Assembly: GCA_032622095.1 (NCBI GenBank) | Contig: CP136064.1 | Coordinates: 6,507,512-6,571,511, forward strand | Length of the DNA stretch: 64,000 nucleotides | Source of the DNA: Siphonodentalium dalli | Lineage: Eukaryota > Mollusca > Scaphopoda > Gadilida > Siphonodentaliidae | Direction of reading: 5' to 3' | Part shown: in pieces, positions 56,030 through 64,000 of the stretch | How the letters are laid out: each line of letters begins with the position of its first letter | Position numbering within the stretch: the first letter of the stretch is position 1 | Notes under the pieces: model-generated | Seen by the model: the letters and a program-made list of their open reading frames with translations, nothing else | What the model was told of the DNA's origin: nothing | Databases searched by the model: none | Position numbers and translations under genes: made by a program

Positions 56030-58600
56030 CATGTAAGCAGAACATTTGGGAAAGAGACACACCATCTTTATCCTTTTTTATATCAGTAGCAATTGATCAG
56101 ATAGCAAAATATGCTATAAAAAATAGATTTCAGATGGTAGAGATTAAACAATCACATTAATTGCACCAACTCGAAACAGTTAACATACCCTGTAGAATAC
56201 AGACTATGATCAAGGAGGGTGTCACACACACCCCCACCCCGCTTTGGCATGTGATATTCAGGCCATTTTCAGGTGGTATGCTTTATACGTACCCAATGTT
56301 ATCTGGTACCAGGATTTCACACGGTAATATGACCGGCATTCATGATTCAGCAAAAAGGCTAGTATGCAGATATAATACCGGTAGCAGAAAATTATACAAA
56401 TTTTGAGTATTTTCCAGCCTAAACAGACCCAAGTGATATATTTTTATCTAATTCAGTCTAATACCTCTTGATATGTTGAAGTTTTGGATACTATTTCAGC
56501 AAATGTGAGAAAACTGTGAACTGGTATTCAGTATTCATGGGTGATAGGAGGGGTAACACCCTCATAAAGGCCACTCACAATTGAATACACCAGTATGGAA
56601 GGTGTCACCACCCCCACCTCCCTGGCCCCAATACCAGTTAATGTAAAAGGTTGAATCATGCGTACCAGTTACAAGTAAGGAAATATTGAATGAAAACTAA
56701 TATTACACTAATAATATAGTTTTCATATACATGTACTAGTATTTGCTGAAGTTGTATCCATAACTTCTACATACCTATAGATAATAGATTGAATAAAAGG
56801 ACGTCCGGCCGCAGTGTCCCCCGAAAAAGTGGCTTCATTGGGGCATCAGCTTGCGGAAAAAAATATCAAGGACCCTAAATCTGATATTACATATCAGAAC
56901 AATCCAACCAGTGTCCCATGAAATGGTGAATAATAAACTATCATACTAAATTTGATTCAGATATGATCACACAAACTAAAATTATGATCCGGAAACCAGA
57001 AATTAACACGATTCTAAGTCGAAAAAGGACCATAACTCTCGCAAATATGGGTAGACCCATATTCGAACTTGACCTGTTAATAGGGCTGATAAACTCACAT
57101 ACCAAATTTGGTTCAGATATGATCACACAAACTGAAGTTATCATCCGGAAACCAGAAAATTAAAAAATTCTAAGTAAAAAAGGGCCATAACTCTTGCAAA
57201 AATGGGCGGAGCACACCCATATTCGAACTTGACCTGTATTTTGGTCTGATAAACTTACATACCACATTTGTTTCAGATATGATCACACAAACTGAAGTTA
57301 TCATCCGGAAACCAGAAAATTACAAAATTCTAAGTAAAAAAAGGGCCATAACTCTCGCAAAAATGGGCCGAGCAAACCCATATTCGAACTTGATCTTTAT
57401 TTTGGTCTGATAAACACACATACCAAATTTGCTTTTGATCTAATAACCGAAACTAAAGTTATCATCTGGAAACCATTTCCGGACAGACGGACGGACGGAC
57501 ACCGGCTATTTTAATAGTCCCCTGAAATTTTCGGGGGACAATTACATCATAAATGTCATTTGGGCTGGAAAATAGTAAAACAAAATTAATTTTGTGCTAG
57601 AAAAGCTGCGAACCAGCCTTTTTGTTGAATCCTGAATACCGGTTAAACTGCGCAAATGAATCCCGACTACCAAATTAGCAGAGGGGTATGAATCATGCAT
57701 GTCACCTGAAAATTGTGCATCAATGTTTTCAATTTACTTCATTTACAAGTACATGTACCTGTACAAGTACATGTACAATGTAGCTGATTCACCTAACAAT
57801 TTTTTTTATTTTCAAATATGTGAGATCCAAGCGGAAATCATGAGTGCTGTGCATTAGTCCGAGAGTCTGATAAGCTGGGTGTTTGGTTATTATAGAGTGC
57901 ACATTGTCTCAAAATTTGTAATCTTCATGCCCAGTTTATAGCGAGAGTCATGTTAGGTCTAATTATCTCCCCCAAAGCATCAGTACATGTATGCGTAAAC
58001 TATAAATTGCATAAATATTGCATTAATTTGTGTATATTTTCATGGGTAATATATGTTATGTCTCGGGTAATTTATTTTGTATGAGGGTAATACTATTACC
58101 ATACATGTACATGTATATAACTGACTAAATTAATGTGTTGTAAAACACAATCGATTCTTTCAAACCTATGTACCATCAATTGAACCTTGGACGATTTGAA
58201 CCCTCAAACTATTGAACTTCCTGACAATCGAACCCATCGAACTACATGTACTAGTAATGAACACTCTGACTAATGCACTGTACATGATTGAGTTAATGGT
58301 TATGTGACCTCAGGAATTGGTCCAAGTAATTTTTCTGCTTTACTAGTAAATGTCCTATAATTGTTCCAATTGTATCGACACTGATTTTTTGTTTTCATCC
58401 AAATTGCAACGAAGAACTACTAGTATACACATGTACCATCCAAGAGGCCCCCATTTGCAATGAGGCCGCAATAATAATAGTCTCCCAAGTTGTAATCTTC
58501 ATGCCCAGTTTATAGTGACAGTTACATGTACAATTAGGTGACATACATGTAGTAGACACCCAATTATACACAAAATATCTTCCCCAAAGCTATGGGAGGC
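56030..58600. repeat. Dispersed repeat, copy 2 (carries a pearl-like insertion)
   Basis: Matches 28640-30010 in order and orientation. Interrupted at 56795-57542. Within it the block with AATCTTCATGCCCAGTTTATAG occurs twice (about 57918 and 58490). Confidence 0.7.
56795..57542 (+). mobile_element. Pearl-like (Helentron-type) element, 748 bp
   Basis: Core units begin GATATGATCACACAAACT at 56960, 57116 and 57276 (156 and 160 bp), with a partial fourth; each has ATCCGGAAACCAGAAA and GGGCCATAACTCT. The 3' end has GGAC repeats then the palindrome GTCCCCTGAAATTTTCGGGGGAC. By comparison with the empty paralogue at about 29361 (GAATTACATC) the element sits between two T residues without target duplication, as Helentrons do. 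Non-autonomous: no Rep/helicase. Confidence 0.75.
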
Positions 58601-58620
58601 CAAATTCACATTTAATAATG

Positions 58621-58778
58621 AATTGCGCTTAAGCGCAAATAATTGCGCTTAAGCACAATCAATTGCACTTAAGCGCAAATACCACATATTGTGCTTAAGC
58701 GCAAATACCACATATTGTGCTTAAGCGCAAATAGGGCATTTACGCTTAAGCGTAATTAATTGCGCTTAAGCGTAATTG
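58621..58778. repeat. TTGCGCTTAAGCGCAA palindromic array
   Basis: About eight copies of the palindrome (variants TTGTGCTTAAGCGCAA, TTACGCTTAAGCGTAA), spaced 6-20 bp. Confidence 0.95.
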
Positions 58779-58899
58779 TGACTACTATCTAACCTACCCA
58801 TAAACTATTAGCATGACCTGGTGTATCACCTAGCAACACAAGATGAGCATTGGGCTAATTTTGACCTGTACTCAACAGTCAAACTGTGAGTATGTGTTC

Positions 58900-59530
58900 A
58901 ACAAGGAGAATCCCCTAATTACATATTATCAGTATCCCTCTATCCAAAGAATTGATGTGACCTTCCCGGAACTCTAGTAATGTTTTGTATGATGTTTTTA
59001 ATGTATTTTTGCACAGATTTTAGCCTTATATCCTTTTAGCCTTTATCCTATACATGCATGCGGTGTCACTGCATGAGAGCTTTCTTACCTCATACAGTAA
59101 TGCTCTATTTAATCGACTTCTTAACCACAGCAGAATTATGGGTAACTTTTCAGGATTTAGTCGGAAATATGCCTTGTTGCCATTCATCGAAAAGCTCTCG
59201 AGAGCTTTCCGATGAATGGCAACAAGCCATATTTCCAACTAAATCCTGAAAAGTTATCCATAATTCTGCTGTGGTTAAGGAGTCGATTAATTAGAGCATT
59301 ACTGTGTGGTTTACTTATTGACTTAAATCAGGGGGAAAAAACCCTATTTTCATATTATCAGCATCCCTGTCCAAAAAATGGTGTGTAATTACTGGAGCTT
59401 TGGTGTCTCAGTCCTGAAGCTCTAGTTTTTCTTATTAAATCAGCAGCTCTTGCACAAATCTATAGTATTTCCATGATCATATTGTGTGAATGTGGTGTCA
59501 CCGAGGGCTTGCTTCCCTCATATGGTGTGC
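58900..59530. repeat. Local diverged duplication flanking the MITE
   Basis: ACATATTATCAGTATCCCTC near 58920 recurs as TCATATTATCAGCATCCCTG near 59347; GGTGTCACTGCATGAGAGCT near 59062 recurs as GGTGTCACCGAGGGCT near 59493. Confidence 0.6.
59095..59304. mobile_element. Tc1/mariner-type palindromic MITE, full copy
   Basis: 210 bp, near-perfect palindrome centred on GCTCTCGAGAGC. Ends CAGTAATGCTC and GAGCATTACTG; TA on the left (59093-59094), TG on the right by mutation. Confidence 0.85.
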
Positions 59531-60230
59531 CTGTATACTCGAAAATTGAAGAAAATCAATGTCGCCCCAACTAATACAGAAAGTAATGCTATTGCAAGTA
59601 GCCCCAACTAATATATACCGAAGATAATATAATGCTATCACGAATCGCTCCAACTAAAACAGAAGGTGATACTATTGCGAGTCAGCCATTTTGATAAAGA
59701 AGTTGGGCTAGCTCTCTACCCATCCAAACCAATGAAACCAAGAAGTGACATGTCAATAGGAGTTAATGCTAAGTTATGGAGAAACCTATTTATTCACCAG
59801 GGGTGTTTTGTTACATATAACCATGAATTGCGGTATAACTGACTGCGGTTGATCACATGAACACGCCTGAATACTGCAGTAATACCCGATGGTCAACCTT
59901 TATAAGGCGAGTTGATTAATTAAAGCATAGCTGTAATTTTACATGTATTTTCTATGGACTTTGTTGGGGAAAGAGAATATAGCTGTGCGAAAATGGATGA
60001 TATTTCCCCACCTCAGCAGGTGTCGATTACAGAAAAATATACCAAACATACATGTACCAGTAGTCTGTTAATCCTGATGTGCTACTAGTAAGTTAGAAAT
60101 TTTTCAATCGAAACCTCATAAAAAAAATATAAATTCAGTTCTCAATTTTCAAACACTTCTAGGAAATTGTTAAAAAATATTGTTAAAAGATGCCCATTCG
60201 ATTTGACACTGTAAATATACCCCTGTTCAA
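59305..60230. other. Mostly non-coding stretch
   Basis: A plus-strand open segment near 59945-60018 (EREYSCAKMDDISPPQQ) ends at CAG/GTGTCG and could be an exon, but phase does not match the exon at 60449. Nothing else seen. Confidence 0.35.
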
Positions 60231-60235
60231 GTGTT

Positions 60236-60352
60236 CCTGCTAATGTGCTATGATATGCGGTTGGGTCATGCTGAATTGCTATGAATTGCGCTACCCGCAT
60301 CATAGCAATTCAGCAGGACCACCAGCATCATAGCATATTAGCAGGACCACTT
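60236..60352. repeat. Foldback of GCTATGAT units
   Basis: CCTGCTAATGTGCTATGATA pairs with ATCATAGCATATTAGCAGG, and TGCTGAATTGCTATGA pairs with TCATAGCAATTCAGCA. Confidence 0.85.
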
Positions 60353-60448
60353 GGCCAGTGGTAAAATAGTTTGTTTTCCATACGGATATGTGTTTTCAAA
60401 TAATCATGTAATGATATCTAACATACATGTATATGATCCCATTTATAG

Positions 60449-60630
60449 GTTTTATTCATCACGGTCAGATAAACTTTGTATACAGACAGTTTTACCAAAC
60501 TTAGAATTTTTATTAGGTGCCCAAACCAAAATATCAAAACATCACCTAACTCAGTGGTATTATAAAGAAGCTCAAGCTGTATGCTTTCATTGTAGCTGTA
60601 ATTACTAGTATTAAAAATGTGCTCAATAAA
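60449..60630 (+). CDS. Candidate terminal exon with polyadenylation signal
   Basis: Acceptor CCCATTTATAG at 60438-60448, then an open frame (first base completes a codon) to TAG 60606-60608, with AATAAA at 60625-60630. Encodes SSRSDKLCIQTVLPNLEF, then HLTQWYYKEAQ and CFHCSC. The close AATAAA supports a genuine 3' end. No family recognised; it may also be the end of an unrecognised mobile element. Confidence 0.45.
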
Positions 60631-60767
60631 GTTTGTTTTATCATTTATGGTCATTTGGAATTTGGATGCTATTTAATTCTGTTTATCTATATAATTGGCT
60701 GCACTGCTAAATTTTGACTCATTTCAGTCATTGATGTCAGTACATGTAGTCCATCGAAATGGCGAAC

Positions 60768-60831
60768 ACAATCAAAGACAAATTACAAGAGGAAATACAA
60801 CAAATCAATTTGATGTGCACTAAAACAGATA
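60768..60831 (+). CDS. Candidate first exon interrupted by a MITE
   Basis: ATG in a good context (GAAATGGCG) opens MANTIKDKLQEEIQQINLMC, an amphipathic start like many coiled coils. A MITE begins at 60832; past it the frame would continue a few codons to a donor-like GTATGT. Alone the evidence is thin. Confidence 0.3.
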
Positions 60832-60993
60832 CAGTAATGTCCTAAGTAATCGACTCCTTAACCACAGCAGAATTATGTGTAACTTTTCAGGATTTAGTCG
60901 GAAATATGGCTTGTTGTCATTCATCGGAAAGCTCTCCCCGAGTTACCCATAATTCTGCTGTGGTTAAGGAGTCGATTAATTAGAGCATTACTG
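60832..60993. mobile_element. Tc1/mariner-type MITE, internally deleted copy
   Basis: 162 bp with TA on both sides (60830-60831, 60994-60995). Ends CAGTAATG and CATTACTG. Same family as 59095-59304, lacking about 50 bp of the right arm. Confidence 0.85.
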
Positions 60994-60995
60994 TA

Positions 60996-61740
60996 GTTAC
61001 AAATGTATGTCTAGCCTCTTGTGAAGTGTTGTGTCACTAATAAGATCTTTAATTCACATACATGTACTATATACCCGTTCAAGCGTTTCCAAGTGTCAGA
61101 CATCGAGAAACCGACCAAAAGTTTTGGTAGTATATAGGCTAGCACTGCACCTGGGGTACATGTACTGTAAGTGATTATAATGTACTATTTTTTTATTCTG
61201 CTGTGAAAGTTTTGCTGAATGAAATTTAAGTTTACCCCGATATTCTAAGTCTGCTCGACTAAGATGGGGTTTTTCTCGAAAACTGATAGATATCTGAATA
61301 TACATGTACGTCTTCCACTGATTGGTATAACCTCTAAATTGACCAATTTTAATTGATTAGACTAACCCTGGTATGGAAAACTCTAATTTTTATAGCCCGA
61401 TGAGCGGTTTACTGATGCCCGCCGGGGTTTATTGCCCACAGTGGTGATGATATGATGACCAGCGTTGTGCATGGCATATGTTTATCCAGGTACTAGTAAG
61501 AATGCTACCATACATTCCAAACATTCATTAAATATCTGATTAATAGTAACCCAAACTACACAAGAGACTAGTTTAACATAAATATAGCTATGTTCTAATT
61601 AAATGACCCCACCCCACAACAAGATTGACCACCGGTATTTGACTGTTCAACCACATTCAATTACATTGCCGCTGACCGCTGGAATGCCTCATAGTATTTA
61701 CGGTATTTTGATTAATCGACAACATCGCTGTTGCAAACAT
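60996..61740. other. Non-coding stretch, nothing recognised
   Basis: No supported exon or repeat end. Confidence 0.4.
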
Positions 61741-62155
61741 TACTCTTGAGTGCCTAATAAAAGTACAGGGTGGAATAATAGACTACATGTAGTACAGGTT
61801 GGAAAATGTCGCGTAACTGAATAATAGTACAGGGCGGAATAAACGTACAGACTGGAACTATTAGTACCATACATCCCAACAAAACGCACCATCTGACTGC
61901 CAGTGACTGGTTTATATACTGATGCCATGTGACAGAAATAGTTTTGATTGATAGCCAGGTCTGTGATTCTACAGTGTGCTGATCACTGTCAACAATCAGA
62001 GTTCATTTATCTATGAATAACACAATTTAAGATTGGTGAATTATTTCTTTTGGTTAATTTAATAAACGTACAGGACCAAATAACGATCGTACAGGTGGGA
62101 ATTTTACCTCAATTTTAATAATCGTACATGTATGTTTATTAGGCACTCAAGAGTA
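61741..62155. mobile_element. MITE with TACTCTTGAGTGCC ends
   Basis: Ends TACTCTTGAGTGCCTAATAA and, reversed, TACTCTTGAGTGCCTAATAA. The interior repeats GTACAGG(G/T)(T/C)GGAA. Flanks are CAT on both sides (61738-61740, 62156-62158), or TA if the first bases are counted as target. Superfamily not assigned. Confidence 0.75.
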
Positions 62156-62536
62156 CATATTCAAGTATGTGGCATACCAAAACACCACATGATACATACA
62201 TGTACATGTACTACATACCATCTATAAAAATTATTTGGTTAACCACAGTTGATGTTTTGCTCAGAGTTCCCCCTGCACTATTATTTGGGCCTGCACTTTT
62301 ATTTGGAGCCCGAGAGTAAGTTGCATTGACATTTATTTTCACGAAGGAACATTGCAACTGGTTTGAAGTAACATGACCACGTTGCATGTAACTTGGATCA
62401 ACACTGGATCAACACTGGAACAGTATTGATTGTAATTTTCAACATGGTCTCACTGAGGTTCTATCAGATATAAATACTAGTACAGTTGAGGGAGACAATT
62501 ATTTTGAGAATATGTGAACCTGTGTTAACATGAGCC

Positions 62537-62913
62537 TAAGGCGACACCAATTTTTAAGTCTGGTTTACGAACAACTCCTACAACTTTTTGTCCATTTCAT
62601 GAAAAAAAAATAAAACTGTTTTCTCCCAAAATATTTTACATGCGTACTGATTTTCATGTGTTGTCGCATCCGGTTCTGCTTATGATCATTTACATATCCA
62701 TATTTTCATGTATTTCATGACAAGATATGTCTTGTTTGGTTCAGAATTTTATTCAAAAACATTTTTTCACAATTTATGTGAAATTCCACGATTTACTCTG
62801 GATATAAATTGGGGGGACAATCTTTTTTATTTTTTTCCCTCATGCACTGTCCTGCATCTACTTTTTTATCCCCACATTATAGTAAACCAGACTTAAAAAT
62901 TGGTGTCGCCTAA
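62537..62913. mobile_element. PIF/Harbinger-type MITE, perfect 29-bp inverted repeats
   Basis: TAA on both sides (62537-62539, 62911-62913). Inverted repeats 62540-62568 and 62882-62910 are identical over 29 bp, starting GGCGACACCAATTTTTAAG. A 3-bp TWA duplication is the PIF/Harbinger signature. 371 bp, no transposase; the perfect ends suggest recent activity. Confidence 0.85.
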
Positions 62914-63012
62914 ATATCATCTGATGGAGTCAAAATCATTGAACCGTCACTTATGCATGCACATGTAGTCTTGATGTTGAGTCTGGGTTTCATCATTTTC
63001 ATTAGTTTGCTG

Positions 63013-63205
63013 TTATCCACCAAAGGTTGAGGTGTTATGGAACAACTGTATGGCATCGTATACTGTTATCTTTTGAGTAAATATGGAGTCTCTAATTCTT
63101 TTATCAGTCACGCATCTACTCATCAAATTGACATTAGTATAATCCTTAAATATTTGTAAATTGTAACAATTGTCACCATGAACTTGTTGATAATTTTCTT
63201 TGTCG
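63013..63205 (-). pseudogene. Unidentified open segment, faintly Gag-like
   Basis: Minus-strand open frame ending at TAA 63013-63015, entered after an acceptor-like ACAACAG. Encodes NLMSRCVTDKRIRDSIFTQK then ITVYDAIQLF. The spacing of RCVTDKRIRDSIF and a following LT-DAI-like helix recalls Ty3-type Gag proteins, but the resemblance is weak and no zinc knuckle or pol follows. Confidence 0.25.
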
Positions 63206-64000
63206 TGTAACAACTGTTGTACCAAGTTTCAATGCCGCGTCCTCCTGGTATGTAGGGATTACCGGTGCCTTCAATAGTGATGCATCATTGCCAGTTAATG
63301 TACATTAGAGTGGAACTGAATTAACAATGTCACATTGACACAGTAAGACCAGTAAAACAGCAAAAGTAGTATTATTGTAACAGCAGGCTTAACACTATCA
63401 GTACCGTATGAGTCTATGGCCACATGTACATGGACAGTAGTACAGACCCCTCACTATCGCAGATCAAACTTCTCAATTTTCTTCTGGACAGGTGCATGAT
63501 CAGGCCACTGCCACTGCATCATGCTTGTATTGTCGTAGCGTGACAATTACAAATAATTACAATGTACTGTACATGTATTACTTTTCAATTCAATCCCAAT
63601 GCACTATGTCCACTGTCAGTGGTTTTCATGTGATACAAATATTCCAGGTCATACAGATGTGTCAGCGGGAATATTCTGGTTATGGGCAGATGGCCGTTCA
63701 ATACTATAGTTGATCCGTTTCGTTATCGTAGCTTAATTCTTACTGTTCCGGGAATTGAATATTTTTTGTCACATGAAATTCAGTCTTTTTCGATATTTGC
63801 GCACATCCATGCAGACAAAATCGGCGAATCTTATATATAAGTCCACAGTTTATCCGTTTGTAGCGAATACACCATTTCATTCTGTCATTCCGCGTTGATT
63901 CGCGACAAAATTAACTCAAAACACCACAAGGAATTAGCGGCGCTTCTTTTCGAAGTAACGGTAACTAAAAGTTAAGATTGTAATTTGGCTGCAGAAACGA
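63206..64000. other. Non-coding stretch to the window end
   Basis: No supported exon, RNA gene or transposon end. Confidence 0.4.

Overview
This is eukaryotic, AT-rich, repeat-dominated genomic DNA from an animal, most likely a bivalve mollusc. The evidence for a bivalve is the set of pearl-like (Helentron-type) elements with cores of about 160 bp ending in a palindrome, the tRNA-derived SINE whose tail reads like ACCCTAATAAACC, the heavy use of TACATGTA-type words, and APE-type non-LTR retrotransposons of the kind common in mollusc genomes. There are no prokaryotic operons, rRNA genes or CRISPR arrays. The species cannot be settled from sequence alone.

Layout. 0-0.6 kb: 3' end of a LINE running in from the left. 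1.0-3.0 kb: a decayed hAT transposon (perfect 8-bp target duplication, BED-finger exon, C-terminal dimerisation exon) with a second hAT-type MITE inserted in its coding sequence. 4.7-8.5 kb: tandem repeats, a candidate coiled-coil exon (6.33-6.46 kb), pearl-like repeats, a long hairpin and a CCATGG-based array. 8.9-13.2 kb: palindromic minisatellites, a piggyBac-type MITE, a 517-bp near-perfect palindrome, and three copies of an 84-nt exon-like block. 14.1-16.4 kb, minus strand: a candidate host gene whose exons share compatible splice phases; its introns hold a TTAA-flanked foldback element and a LINE tail. 16.7 kb: a SINE with a 12-bp target duplication. 17.4-25.4 kb: foldback elements, palindromic arrays and another piggyBac MITE. 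25.75-28.60 kb: a 2.84-kb element with terminal inverted repeats of about 460 bp that begin CACAGTG and a 5-bp target duplication, the hallmark of Transib/RAG-like transposons. 28.6-37.0 kb: dispersed repeats, a minus-oriented pearl-like element, a LINE 3' fragment, and a 1.4-kb inverted-repeat element. 37.4-44.4 kb: a degraded LINE endonuclease on the plus strand, abutting a nearly full-length minus-strand LINE (ORF1, endonuclease, reverse transcriptase) broken by frameshifts and a stop. 45.9-49.4 kb: a non-coding domain with strong G-over-C strand skew and tandem repeats, including a 138-bp array whose hairpin stems co-vary. 50-53.4 kb: a local segmental duplication, a truncated SINE and a foldback insertion whose empty site is preserved in the other copy. 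54.5-55.3 kb: a palindromic ACCTGGGT array. 56-58.6 kb: a dispersed repeat carrying a pearl-like element whose empty-site paralogue lies at 29.3 kb. 58.6-64 kb: palindromic arrays, two copies of a Tc1/mariner-type MITE, a Harbinger-type MITE, and a few candidate exons.

The transposons do not form a shared pathway. What they show is layered insertion (hAT in hAT, foldback in a Transib-like element, pearl in a dispersed repeat, LINE against LINE). Host coding content is small, limited to candidate exons, and I could not name a product for any of it. Positions were counted by hand from the printed sequence; arm ends of diverged repeats carry an error of a few bases.
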